A stretch of DNA of 63,299 nt from assembly GCA_003240755.1 (NCBI GenBank), contig QFNF01000025.1, positions 1 through 63,299 of the forward strand, given 5' to 3'. Position 1 is the stretch's first letter; every line of letters begins with the position of its first letter. Positions 49,856 to 58,526 of this stretch are shown one piece after another. Made by a program: the position numbers and the translations under genes. Origin of the DNA: Sphingomonas hengshuiensis. Lineage in GTDB: Bacteria > Pseudomonadota > Alphaproteobacteria > Sphingomonadales > Sphingomonadaceae. The notes under the pieces were generated by a model. That model made no database searches, was not told the origin of the DNA, and saw nothing but the letters and a program-made list of their open reading frames with translations.

Positions 49856-52800
49856 GGCACGGTCTCGCTTTCCGAGGGCTGAATGGTGGTATCGAGCGGC
49901 GCCGGGGGCAAGCCCTGTTCACGGCGGCGCTGTTCGGCCTGCAGGGCCGGAAGGTTGCGTTCGATCAGCCGCTTCGGATCATAATAGTTCTGCACCGAAT
50001 CGATCAGTTGGCGGAAAGGCGCCCGGATCCGCACGTTGAACACCAGCGGCAGCTTCGCGAGGCGGCGGATCAGGAAGTTGCTGTACGTCCCCTCGCCCTG
50101 GCTGACCCCGGCGAAACGGATCGCGGTCAGCATCTCGCCGGCCAGCGGCCCGTCCAGCTCGATCGTCAGCCGGCGATAGTCCATCGACCTGAGCGCCTGG
50201 AACGCCAGGTTGCCCCAGAAGCCGACATCCTCCTTCGTCACGTCACCCACATAGGACAGGTTGCCCGAACCGCGCGACTGGAGCCGGCCGCCCTCGATCC
50301 GGCCGCCATTCGCGTCGAAGATCATCGGCAGCACGCCGTCGAACACGCCCGAGGCGTTGAGATTGTCGAAGTCGAACTGTTGCAGGAACAGCCCGCCATC
50401 GACGCCGGTGACGCGAAAGGTCATGCGCCGCTCCCGATCCTCGGCAAAGTCGAGGATGGTCGGCTCCAGCACCATTTCCCCGCCGCCCAGCGGCCAGCGG
50501 CCCCCTTCGATCTGGACCCGCATCCCGTCGATCAGGCGATAGCGCACGACGCCGTCGGTGACGGCGATGCCGGGATTGACCTCTCCGATCGTCGCAACCT
50601 GTCCCGGCGCGGTAACGAGGCCGAGCAGGTCGGTGAAGCGGATCTCGCCCGCCAGCCCGCTCACCGGGCCGAAGGCGGCGGCAAGATCGGTATCGGCGGT
50701 GCGGAAGGTGCCGGTGCTGGTGACGCCGTCCGGGCTCCACGCGATATCGCCGCGTCCCGCCACGGTGCCCACCACATCGGCGACGACACCGAAGGTCAGC
50801 CGGGTCAGCTCGTTCGGCTGGAACGAATCGCCAAAGGTGATGCCGGGGACCGCCAGCACCGCATGGCCGCGTCCGGTGTCAAGGTCGTGGACGATGGTCA
50901 CGTCGCTGACCTTCACGCCCTTTGCCGGATGTTCCAGCGTGCCGCCGGCGCGGATGTCGTTGCCGGCAAGCGTCAGCTTGAAATCGTCGCTGCGCAGCGG
51001 TTCGAAGCGCGGTTCGGCATCGGCATCGCGCACCCCGACAGCGCCATCCAGCGACAGCACGCCGCCGGCCAGCCGCCAGTCGCCCGCCGCCTCGCGGATC
51101 AGCAGGGGGACGTTGCCGATCTGCCCCTGCCCCCGCGCAAAGGTGCCGGCGACCATATTGCCCGCGACCCGCCCGGTCAGCGTGCCGAGGTCGAGGACGC
51201 TGACCCGATCGGGATTGCCCAGCCGGGTCCTTACCTCGCCCAGCGTGAAGCCGAGATCGGCCAGCGCGAAACGCCCGTTCGCCGCGGCCAGCGTCAGCGG
51301 CGTGCCGCCGAGCGTTCCCTGCAGCCGCGTCGCGCCGATCGCGACCCCGCCACCAACCCGACCGTTCGCCAGCCGGACCATCGCCCCGTCCGCCGCACAG
51401 AGCCGCAGCCGCGCCGGATCGAGCGTCAGCGCCGATACGCGCAGCCGGTCGAAGGCGGCCGGCACGCAGCCGCGGTTGACCAGCAGCCGCCCCCCGCCGT
51501 CCCACCGCGCGTCGATCGGCAGCGCAAGGCGGTCGACCCGTCCGCCGCTGAACGGTCCCGACAGTTCGACGCGGGTCCGGATCGCGGTAGTGCCGTCGGC
51601 GGCGGTGCGGAAGCGGACCGGCGCGAGCGCGAGGCGCGCATCGCCCGCGGCGTAGGGTTGCATCGTCGCGGTACCGGTGACGGGCTGGCCGGGCGCGGCC
51701 TGTGCCAGCCGGATGCTGGCCGAGGGCAGTCCGCCGCCACCCGTCGCCAGCGTACCGTTCAGCGCCACGCCCTTGCCCGACACCCAGCGCACCGGGCCAT
51801 CGCGCAGCGTTGCGCGGGCACCGCTGGCGGCGACGAAGGCGAGCCGGTCGATCCGCGCGGCAAACGGGCGGGCGGCAACCTCGGCGGTCACGTCGAACCG
51901 CCGCGCCGCACGGGCCGCGGCCTGCGCCGCCGCCGTAGCGAGCAGGGCGACGGGCGTCCCCGCCGCGCCCTTTCCGATCCCCACGATCCGCGCGAGGGTG
52001 GCGGCGTCGAGGCGCGCACCGCGCGCACCGACGCGCCCTTCGAACGCAGGAGTGCCACCGATCGCATAGCGTCCGGCGATCGACAGTCCGTCGCCGGCCA
52101 GTTGCGGCAGGGCGAACGCCCGCGATGCGAGGTCGAGCGTACCGGCGGTGCCCCGTGCGCCGCCGTCGAAGCCGATCGTGCCGGCGAGGGCGGCGACCCG
52201 CGTCTGCGGCGCGGCGATCCGCTCCGCCTGTATCCGCGCCGTGCCCCGCCAGCGATCGAAGCCGGGCGACAGCGTGGCGCCGGCATCGACCACCGGGCGC
52301 ATCACCCGCACGTCGCCGCATGCCGCCGCCCGTGCGCGGATCGGGCCGGCCAGCGCGGGGCCGGTGCGGGCGGTGCGCAGCGACAGGTTCGCCGCCAGCC
52401 GCTCGATCCCGCAGCCGTTCAGCGACAGCCGTTCGGACACCGCCGCAAGCTGTCCGGTGAAGCCGTCGGCCAGATTGCCCCTGCCCGCCAGCTTCGCCCC
52501 GATCAGCCCATAGGGGGTGGCGAGGCGGATACGCCCGTCGTCGACCGCGACGTCGAAATCGGGAAGGGCGAACGGCTTGCCCGAGGGCGGCGGCAGCAAC
52601 CGGTCGATCTGGCCGAACGATACGGTGCCATCGCTCCGCAGCGTCGCGCGCAGCCGTGCCTGCCCGACGCGGGCGCCGGTGACGGTCGCCCCGTTCAGCG
52701 AGACGCTGGTATCGACCTCGATCCAGTCGGCGATCAGGTCGGGGGCACGCGGATCGCCGATCACGACATCGACCAGCCGCTGCCGCCCCAGTCCGATCTC

Positions 52801-53022
52801 CGCCACCCGGTAGCGCGCGGCGACCCCGCGCTTTTCCAGTTCGCGGCGGACGATATTGTCGGCGATCGGCCGGCGCTGTGTCCAGACCAGTGCCGCCAGC
52901 AGCAGGACGATGCCGCTGACGACCAGCAGCACCTGCACAAAGCGCCGGCGCCTGCGGCCATGGCGACGCGGCGACGCTACGGTCTCCACCGCCAGATCGT
53001 CGTCACCGCCCAGATCATCCAC
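49852..53022 (-). CDS. ydbH: YdbH-domain AsmA-like protein (intermembrane lipid transport)
   Basis: 1056 residues. One N-terminal membrane helix (RRRFVQVLLVVSGIVLLLAALVWTQ) anchors a long, beta-rich body of repeated short strands with many Gly/Thr/Asp. The C-terminal part matches the YdbH domain (DRERRMTFRVTGVDGGLFLQQFDFDNLNASGVFDGVLPMIFD, GGRIEGGRLQSRGSGNLSYVG, EGTYSNFLIRRLAKLPLVFNVRIRAPFRQL). AsmA/TamB/YdbH proteins form hydrophobic grooves bridging the envelope. Operon with ynbE and ydbL supports this role. Confidence 0.9.
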   Translation of the reverse strand: MDDLGGDDDLAVETVASPRRHGRRRRRFVQVLLVVSGIVLLLAALVWTQRRPIADNIVRRELEKRGVAARYRVAEIGLGRQRLVDVVIGDPRAPDLIADWIEVDTSVSLNGATVTGARVGQARLRATLRSDGTVSFGQIDRLLPPPSGKPFALPDFDVAVDDGRIRLATPYGLIGAKLAGRGNLADGFTGQLAAVSERLSLNGCGIERLAANLSLRTARTGPALAGPIRARAAACGDVRVMRPVVDAGATLSPGFDRWRGTARIQAERIAAPQTRVAALAGTIGFDGGARGTAGTLDLASRAFALPQLAGDGLSIAGRYAIGGTPAFEGRVGARGARLDAATLARIVGIGKGAAGTPVALLATAAAQAAARAARRFDVTAEVAARPFAARIDRLAFVAASGARATLRDGPVRWVSGKGVALNGTLATGGGGLPSASIRLAQAAPGQPVTGTATMQPYAAGDARLALAPVRFRTAADGTTAIRTRVELSGPFSGGRVDRLALPIDARWDGGGRLLVNRGCVPAAFDRLRVSALTLDPARLRLCAADGAMVRLANGRVGGGVAIGATRLQGTLGGTPLTLAAANGRFALADLGFTLGEVRTRLGNPDRVSVLDLGTLTGRVAGNMVAGTFARGQGQIGNVPLLIREAAGDWRLAGGVLSLDGAVGVRDADAEPRFEPLRSDDFKLTLAGNDIRAGGTLEHPAKGVKVSDVTIVHDLDTGRGHAVLAVPGITFGDSFQPNELTRLTFGVVADVVGTVAGRGDIAWSPDGVTSTGTFRTADTDLAAAFGPVSGLAGEIRFTDLLGLVTAPGQVATIGEVNPGIAVTDGVVRYRLIDGMRVQIEGGRWPLGGGEMVLEPTILDFAEDRERRMTFRVTGVDGGLFLQQFDFDNLNASGVFDGVLPMIFDANGGRIEGGRLQSRGSGNLSYVGDVTKEDVGFWGNLAFQALRSMDYRRLTIELDGPLAGEMLTAIRFAGVSQGEGTYSNFLIRRLAKLPLVFNVRIRAPFRQLIDSVQNYYDPKRLIERNLPALQAEQRRREQGLPPAPLDTTIQPSESETVP

Positions 53023-53124
53023 TCCGCTGCTTCGCCCCGTTCGTCGCGGCTCCGGCCGCCCTGGTCAAGCGCCACAGGCACGAAACGGTTCCGGCAGCGC
53101 AACGGAAGGTTGCGTGGAAGCGGC

Positions 53125-53448
53125 TCAGCGCGGGGGCGTCGCCGCCTTGCGCCGTTCCCGCCACGCCGTCACCGCTTCGCCCAGCGGCGGGGTCATGCAG
53201 GCTTCCATCTCCCTTGCGGTCCGGACGGTCGGCACGCAGGCGAGATAGGCTTGGCAGACACCGCCATCGAACAGCGGGTCGCCGCTGGAGGGCTTCAACG
53301 TGCAACGCTTTACGCCGGCGCGGCGGTCGCGCTTCATGACGATCCGGACGTTGCGCGGGCGCTCGCCGGTGACGACGATCTCGTCATCGGACGGGGACGC
53401 GGGCGGAGCGGCCTTTGCCAGCAGCATGGCGGCCAAGAGGACGAACAT
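53125..53448 (-). CDS. Small secreted Cys-containing protein, unknown
   Basis: 107 residues from ATG 53448, overlapping the stop of the PagL-like gene (TGATG). A hydrophobic N terminus (MFVLLAAMLLAKAAPPA) suggests export. The mature region contains DDEIVVTGERPRNVRIVMKRDRRAGVKRCTLKPSSGDPLFDGGVCQAYLACVPT with four Cys, likely two disulphides. I do not recognise the family beyond similar small periplasmic proteins of sphingomonads. Translational coupling to the outer-membrane protein suggests a shared role. Confidence 0.65.
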   Translation of the reverse strand: MFVLLAAMLLAKAAPPASPSDDEIVVTGERPRNVRIVMKRDRRAGVKRCTLKPSSGDPLFDGGVCQAYLACVPTVRTAREMEACMTPPLGEAVTAWRERRKAATPPR

Positions 53449-54113
53449 CACCGGCCCAGCCGGCGCACGATGCGGATACCGATATTGTCGATCCCCGGAT
53501 TGGTCTCCGAAAACATCCGGCGATGGCTGTAATGCTCCCACGCCAGCTCGACCGCCCAGTGCCGGTCGACCCGCACGCCGATCGACGCATTGGGATTGAA
53601 CAGGATTTTCGAGCCGAACGACGTGCGGCGGCGATAGACGTCGTAGCGCCGCCACGCCTCTCCGCTGGAGATGCCCGGCTGGAACGGATCGGGCGTGAAG
53701 CGGTAGCCGTCGATGACCGTCGCGCCGATCCCTATCTGACCGTACACCCGGCCGCGCAGGATATGCTGCCGCCACTCCGCGCCGGCGCTGAAGAAGCTGG
53801 TGCGCCCGGCGGTGTTGATCTGCGCCTTGGCGGTCAGGCGGGGTTTAAGCAGGATGCGCAGCGGCGCGGTGCGATAGGCGATCTGGACGTCGACCGTGCC
53901 TTTTTCCTCCAACCCTTCATAGATCTGGCCGTCCGGCAGGTCGGGCAGGTCGAGGATCAATTTGCCGCCGAGCGGATGGAAGTTGGCACCGTGCCGCAGG
54001 ACGCCGAGGGCGAGCTCCGCCTGCTCCTGCGCCATCGCCGTCGCCGTCGCCGTCGCCGTCGTGGAGACGAGCGCCAACACCGCGCCCAGGACGCCCCTCC
54101 GCAACCGAATCAT
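53448..54113 (-). CDS. PagL-like acyloxyacyl hydrolase / lipid A 3-O-deacylase
   Basis: 221 residues with a signal peptide whose hydrophobic core is a run of Thr-Ala repeats (TATATATAMAQEQ) encoded by four CGCCGT units. The mature protein looks like an eight-strand outer-membrane barrel. The C-terminal segment AWEHYSHRRMFSETNPGIDNIGIRIVRRLG carries the His-Ser (Ser in SHRRMFS) and NPGIDN pattern of PagL. It would remove an acyl chain from lipid A in the outer membrane. The catalytic Glu cannot be assigned with certainty. Divergent from the DUF2975 gene. Confidence 0.8.
   Translation of the reverse strand: MIRLRRGVLGAVLALVSTTATATATAMAQEQAELALGVLRHGANFHPLGGKLILDLPDLPDGQIYEGLEEKGTVDVQIAYRTAPLRILLKPRLTAKAQINTAGRTSFFSAGAEWRQHILRGRVYGQIGIGATVIDGYRFTPDPFQPGISSGEAWRRYDVYRRRTSFGSKILFNPNASIGVRVDRHWAVELAWEHYSHRRMFSETNPGIDNIGIRIVRRLGR
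54036..54059. repeat. Four tandem CGCCGT hexamers in the PagL-like signal peptide
   Basis: Four perfect copies of CGCCGT at 54036-54059 inside the coding sequence. Copy change by one unit would add or remove two residues without shifting the frame, so length variation would tune the signal peptide rather than switch the gene off. Confidence 0.85.
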
Positions 54114-54149
54114 GTGAACCCCTTCCCGCAAACGGCAGTCGCTTCGCAG

Positions 54150-54177
54150 TTGCCGATGTCGTATCATCGACAATAAT
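54150..54177 (+). promoter_or_regulatory. Candidate sigma70-like promoter for the DUF2975 gene
   Basis: TTGCCG (54150-54155) and AATAAT (54172-54177) are spaced 16 bases in the AT-richer gap between the divergent genes; transcription would begin near 54184, only about 17 bases before the GTG start. The match is reasonable but not unique. Confidence 0.35.
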
Positions 54178-54200
54178 TGCTGTAAAACAGAAAGTATCTT

Positions 54201-54827
54201 GTGTTCGACGGATATTCGCTGCCACCCCGGAAAGCGCGGACCAGCCGCTGGATGGGTATGCTGTTCCTGCTGATCGCAGCCATGATGGGCGTTGGGACAA
54301 TTGTCGGAGCGGCGGCGCCCGGCATCTACTGGAATTGCGATTCCGAACAGCGCTGCACCGGCGGGACCGATGCGACGAACATGCTGCCCGACGAAACGCG
54401 CTTGATATTGAACCGCGACCCGGTAGCGCGCGGCAAGTTTCTCGCCTGGATGGCAAAACCCGGGGTGCATGCCGGATTGGCGGCGCTGATATTCCTGGAA
54501 TTCGTGCCGATGATGATCCTGCTCTTTTCGATCGGCATGGCGCTTCGCCGGTTGGGGGAGCGAAAGCGCCATGCCCTTACCCTCGCGCTGCCATGGCTCC
54601 GGCGGGCGTCACGCGCCGCCATTGCACTGGCGGTAGCCCGGCTGGTCGTTCCGGTGCCTACCGCCATCCTGCTGCATCAGGGCGTGGATCAGGACGATAT
54701 CGTCCTGCCCGGCATCGAACTGAGCAACACGTTGGTATTGTTGCTGCTGACCATCGCCATCCACGCCGTCATCTGGGCATTGGAAGCAGGCATCCGGGCC
54801 GAGCGCGAACTGGCCGATTTCGTCTGA
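54201..54827 (+). CDS. DUF2975-like membrane protein
   Basis: 208 residues from GTG 54201. Four hydrophobic segments (about 18-40, 88-112, 130-155 and 170-195) and a His/Cys-containing first loop (YWNCDSEQRCTGGTD). Linked by one-base overlap (TGATG) to a downstream XRE regulator, the usual DUF2975-plus-HTH arrangement. Such pairs are widespread but their role is unknown. Confidence 0.78.
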   Translation: MFDGYSLPPRKARTSRWMGMLFLLIAAMMGVGTIVGAAAPGIYWNCDSEQRCTGGTDATNMLPDETRLILNRDPVARGKFLAWMAKPGVHAGLAALIFLEFVPMMILLFSIGMALRRLGERKRHALTLALPWLRRASRAAIALAVARLVVPVPTAILLHQGVDQDDIVLPGIELSNTLVLLLLTIAIHAVIWALEAGIRAERELADFV

Positions 54828-55063
54828 TGCCGGTTATCGTCAATCTCGACGTGATGCTGGCGCGGCGCAAGGTGCGGTCGAAGGAACTGGCCGAGGCGAT
54901 CGGCATCACCGAATCGAACCTGTCGCTGCTGAAATCGGGCAAGGTGAAGGGCGTGCGCTTCGCGACGCTGGCGGCGATCTGTCGCTATCTGGATTGCACC
55001 CCGGGCGACATCCTCGACTACACCCCGTCCGACGACGATCTGCGTGCCGGGGGCGAGGCGTGA
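54827..55063 (+). CDS. XRE-family small regulator (YozG-like)
   Basis: 78 residues, mostly a helix-turn-helix domain: MPVIVNLDVMLARRKVRSKELAEAIGITESNLSLLKSGKVKGVRFATLAAICRYLDCTPGDILDY. Together with the DUF2975 membrane protein it resembles the YozG-type pair. The C terminus is short and acidic. Likely autoregulates the pair; ligand or signal unknown. Confidence 0.92.
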   Translation: MPVIVNLDVMLARRKVRSKELAEAIGITESNLSLLKSGKVKGVRFATLAAICRYLDCTPGDILDYTPSDDDLRAGGEA

Positions 55064-55108
55064 TCGGCCCCCTCGCCCCCTGCCCCGCGATCCGCTAGGC
55101 AGGCGGGC

Positions 55109-55792
55109 ATGACCACCCCCGAGACCGACGGCACCGGCCATCGTGCGCGCCTGCGCGGGCGGTTGCTGGAGCATGGCGGGGAGGCGCTGCTCGACCATGA
55201 ACTGATCGAATATCTGTTGGCGCTGACCATACCGCGGCGCGATACCAAGCCGCTGGCCAAGACGCTGCTGCACGAATTCGGCGGGATCGGCGGGTTGCTG
55301 ACCGCGCAGCCGATGGCGCTGGGCAAGGTGCCGGGCATGGGCGAGGGCGCCGTCGCGGCGATCCGCATCGCGCAGGAAGCCGCCACGCGGATGCTGCAGG
55401 CACAGGTGATCGCGCGGCCGGTGCTGTCGAACTGGCAGGCGCTGCTCGACTATCTCCATGCCGACATGGCGCATCAGGCGGTCGAGCGGATCCGCGTGCT
55501 GCACCTCAACAGCCGCAACCTGCTGATCCGCGACGAGCTGGTGGCGGAGGGGACGATCGACGAGGCGCCGATCTATACCCGCGAGGTGATCCGCCGCGCA
55601 CTGGACCTCGGGTCGGCGGCGCTGATCCTCGTCCACAATCATCCCAGCGGCGACCACAGCCCCAGCCGCGCCGATATCGACCTGACCCGCACCATCGCGG
55701 CGGCGGGCAAGCCGCTGGACATCACCGTCCACGACCACCTCATCATCGGCGCGAAGGGGCATACGAGCCTGCGCGCCCAGGGAATGATCTGA
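55109..55792 (+). CDS. radC: RadC family JAB-domain protein
   Basis: 227 residues. N-terminal helical domain (GHRARLRGRLLEHGGEALLDHELIEYLLAL) and the JAB/MPN metalloprotease-like domain with RIRVLHLNSRNLLIRDE, ILVHNHPSGDHSPSRADIDLTR and LDITVHDHLIIG. The HNHPSGD metal motif is intact. Despite its name it is not needed for radiation resistance; its real role is unclear. Overlaps the next start by one base (TGATG). Confidence 0.95.
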   Translation: MTTPETDGTGHRARLRGRLLEHGGEALLDHELIEYLLALTIPRRDTKPLAKTLLHEFGGIGGLLTAQPMALGKVPGMGEGAVAAIRIAQEAATRMLQAQVIARPVLSNWQALLDYLHADMAHQAVERIRVLHLNSRNLLIRDELVAEGTIDEAPIYTREVIRRALDLGSAALILVHNHPSGDHSPSRADIDLTRTIAAAGKPLDITVHDHLIIGAKGHTSLRAQGMI

Positions 55793-56346
55793 TGCCTGCC
55801 GAAAAGGAAAAGATGATCGCCGGCGACCTGTACCATGCCGGCGATGCCGAACTGGTGGCCGACGTGGCGCGGGCGGCGGCATGGATGGATCGCTACAACG
55901 CGTCGATCGCGATGGCGCCCGATGCGCGCGCGGCGCTGCTGCGCGAGGGGCTGGGCGCGGTCGGCAGCGGTGTCACGATCCGCCCGCCATTCCATGTCGA
56001 TTACGGCTATAACATCAGCGTCGGCGACGACGTGTTCCTGAACTATGGCTGCGTCATCCTCGACGTGTGCGCGGTGACGATCGGGGACAAGACGCAGATC
56101 GGACCGGGCGTGCAGATCCTGTCCGCCGACCACCCGCGCGATCCGGCGGTGCGGGCGCGGATGCTGGAATTCGGGCGGCCGGTGACGATCGGCGCGAATG
56201 TGTGGATCGGCGGCGGGGCGATCCTGCTGCCCGGCGTGACCGTGGGCGACGATGCGCTGATCGGCGCTGGCGCGGTGGTGACGCGCGACGTGCCGGCGGG
56301 GGCCACGGTGGTGGGAAACCCGGCACGGATATTGCCACCGAAATAA
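55792..56346 (+). CDS. Maltose/galactoside O-acetyltransferase-type sugar acetyltransferase
   Basis: 184 residues. Left-handed beta-helix hexapeptide repeats, with FHVDYGYNISVGDDVFLNYGCVILDVCAVTIGDKTQIGPGVQILSADHP (His catalytic residue in SADHP), IGANVWIGGGAILLPGVTVGDDALIGAGAVVTRDVPAG. This is the Maa/LacA subgroup: acetyl-CoA dependent transfer to sugars. Substrate unknown. Confidence 0.92.
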   Translation: MPAEKEKMIAGDLYHAGDAELVADVARAAAWMDRYNASIAMAPDARAALLREGLGAVGSGVTIRPPFHVDYGYNISVGDDVFLNYGCVILDVCAVTIGDKTQIGPGVQILSADHPRDPAVRARMLEFGRPVTIGANVWIGGGAILLPGVTVGDDALIGAGAVVTRDVPAGATVVGNPARILPPK

Positions 56347-56385
56347 AGAGAGCGCGCGCGGTCGCCCGCCGGTCAGGCATGAAAA

Positions 56386-56413
56386 CGACCGCCGGGATCG
56401 CTCCCGGCGGTCG
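56386..56413 (-). terminator. Intrinsic terminator after the EF-hand gene
   Basis: Stem CGACCGCCGGGA / TCCCGGCGGTCG with a TCGC loop; on the minus strand followed by TTTTC. Twin of the element at 24248-24275. It also separates the convergent acetyltransferase gene. Confidence 0.75.
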
Positions 56414-56438
56414 CATCGATATCAGCGCAGGACGCGGT

Positions 56439-56918
56439 TCAGGCGCTCTGGCTCAGGAAAGTCGTCAGTTCGGCCTTCGTCACCGCTTTCGACCTGTCCT
56501 TGTCCGCCTGGGCGAACGCCTGCTTGATCCAGCTCTTCACCTCGGGCTTTTCGGCCGTCACGCCGGGTTCGCTCGCCGAGCGCAGCGCGACCATCCATTC
56601 GCCGAACTGCTGTTCGGTCAACTGCCCCTTCCCGTCCTTGTCATATTTCGGGAATTCGGCCTCGACGATCTGCGCGATCTGCGTGCCGCTGGCGGGCTGG
56701 CCGGCCTCGGCAGTGGTCTGCGCGGTCTGCGTCGCGGGATCGGGCTGGGTCGCCGGGGCCGCCTGCGTGGCGGCGACCGACGGATCAACCGGAGTGGTCG
56801 CCGGTGTAGCCGGTGCCGGCTGCGTCGCCGGAGCAGTCGTCTGCGACGGGACGGCGTCCTGGGCAAATGCCGGTGCAGCAACGATCATGGCACTGGCGAG
56901 AAGAATACGCTTCATCAT
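56439..56918 (-). CDS. Secreted EF-hand protein
   Basis: 159 residues from ATG 56918, with AGGAGA about six bases upstream. Signal peptide (MMKRILLASAMIVAAPAFAQ), a long Ala/Pro/Thr/Gln low-complexity linker, then two EF-hand loops: DKDGKGQLTEQQF and DKDRSKAVTKAEL. The second loop has a degenerate middle. Probably a periplasmic calcium-binding protein; sphingomonad genomes carry many. Function unknown. Confidence 0.85.
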   Translation of the reverse strand: MMKRILLASAMIVAAPAFAQDAVPSQTTAPATQPAPATPATTPVDPSVAATQAAPATQPDPATQTAQTTAEAGQPASGTQIAQIVEAEFPKYDKDGKGQLTEQQFGEWMVALRSASEPGVTAEKPEVKSWIKQAFAQADKDRSKAVTKAELTTFLSQSA

Positions 56919-57128
56919 CGAATTTCTCCTTTCGGATTGGTTCGGGAATTCATGCCACCACTTCGAAACATGTCCGACGCGGCGATGCGATGGCCAAACC
57001 AACTTAGGTCGTTTCGGTTTCCATTGAACCCCTTTGCCAATCTGTTCTATCGCACGACAGGCTCGATTCGTCCGCGACTTGTTGCTAGGGCGCGGCAAAG
57101 CGTTCGCCCGATTCCGAAAGGTCCCTGC

Positions 57129-58439
57129 ATGATTCCGCGCTATTCCCGTCCCGACATGGCCGCCCTGTGGCAGCCGCAGGCCCGGTTCCGCATCTGGTTC
57201 GAGATCGAGGCGCATGCGACCGATGCGCTGGCCGAGCTGGGCGTGGTGCCGAAGGCAGCGGCCGAAAAGATCTGGGCGATGAACGATGCCGAATTCGACG
57301 TCGACCGGATCGACGCGATCGAGGCGGAGACCAAGCACGACGTCATCGCCTTCCTGACCCATGTGTCGGAACGGACCGGGCCGGAAGCGCGCTTCCTGCA
57401 CCAGGGGATGACCAGTTCGGACGTGCTCGACACCTGCCTCGCGGTGCAACTGGCGCGGGCGTCGGACATTCTCCTCGCCGATCTCGACAAGCTGCTGGAC
57501 GTGATCGAGCGGCGCGCGCGCGAGCACAAGCTGACCCCGACGATCGGCCGCAGCCACGGCATCCATGCCGAACCGGTGACGTTCGGGCTGAAGCTGGCCC
57601 AGGCCTATGCCGAGTTCGACCGCTGTCGCACGCGGTTGCGCAATGCGCGCGCCGAAGTGGCGACCTGCGCGATTTCGGGCGCGGTCGGGACCTTCGCCAA
57701 CATCGATCCGCGCGTCGAGCAGCATGTCGCCGACAAGATGGGCCTGACCGTCGAGCCGGTATCGACCCAGGTGATCCCGCGCGACCGCCATGCGATGTAT
57801 TTTGCGACCCTGGGCGTGATCGCCGGGTCGATCGAGCGGCTGGCCACCGAAATCCGCCATCTGCAGCGCACCGAGGTGCTGGAGGCAGAGGAATATTTCT
57901 CGCCCGGCCAGAAGGGGTCGTCGGCGATGCCGCACAAGCGCAACCCGGTGCTGACCGAAAACCTGACCGGCCTTGCCCGCATGGTGCGCGGGTACGTCAC
58001 CCCGGCGCTGGAGAATGTCGCGCTGTGGCATGAGCGTGACATCAGCCATTCGTCGGTCGAGCGCTATATCGGCCCCGACGCGACGATCACGCTCGACTTC
58101 GCGCTCGCCCGGCTGACCGGGGTGATCGACAGGCTGGTCGTCTATCCGGCGCGCATGGAAAAGAACCTCAACAAGATGGGGGGCCTCGTTCATTCGCAGC
58201 GCGTGCTGCTGGCGCTGACCCAGGCCGGCGTCAGCCGCGAGGATTCGTACCGTTACGTGCAGCGCAACGCGATGAAGGTGTGGGAATCGGACGGGGAACT
58301 GTCGCTGCTCGAACTGCTCAAGGCCGATCCGGACGTCGCCGCCGCGCTGTCGGCCGAAGCGATCGAGAGCCGGTTCGACCTCGGCTATCACTACAAGCAT
58401 GTCGACACGATCTTTGCGCGGGTGTTCGGTACGGCATGA
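57129..58439 (+). CDS. purB: Adenylosuccinate lyase
   Basis: 436 residues from ATG 57129, AAAGG seven bases upstream. The fumarase/aspartase signature GSSAMPHKRNP is intact, as are TSSDVLDTCLAVQL, GRSHGIHAEPVTFG and HERDISHSSVERYIGPDATI. It splits SAICAR and adenylosuccinate in purine synthesis. Complete and alone, with no other pur gene nearby. The 210-base gap upstream holds no visible gene. Confidence 0.97.
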   Translation: MIPRYSRPDMAALWQPQARFRIWFEIEAHATDALAELGVVPKAAAEKIWAMNDAEFDVDRIDAIEAETKHDVIAFLTHVSERTGPEARFLHQGMTSSDVLDTCLAVQLARASDILLADLDKLLDVIERRAREHKLTPTIGRSHGIHAEPVTFGLKLAQAYAEFDRCRTRLRNARAEVATCAISGAVGTFANIDPRVEQHVADKMGLTVEPVSTQVIPRDRHAMYFATLGVIAGSIERLATEIRHLQRTEVLEAEEYFSPGQKGSSAMPHKRNPVLTENLTGLARMVRGYVTPALENVALWHERDISHSSVERYIGPDATITLDFALARLTGVIDRLVVYPARMEKNLNKMGGLVHSQRVLLALTQAGVSREDSYRYVQRNAMKVWESDGELSLLELLKADPDVAAALSAEAIESRFDLGYHYKHVDTIFARVFGTA

Positions 58440-58526
58440 TGCCCTGCCCCGCCGGACTGCGTCCGGCGGGTGTTCCCCTCCGGTACGGCGACGCCGCCCC
58501 GGTCAGACAACAGGAAAGCGCAGCAT

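Noticed and set aside
50008..53532. A 1,174-codon open frame opposite ydbH
   Set aside because: High-G+C antisense shadow: low-complexity Arg/Pro/Gly-rich product without motifs, while the opposite strand encodes a well-supported YdbH protein.
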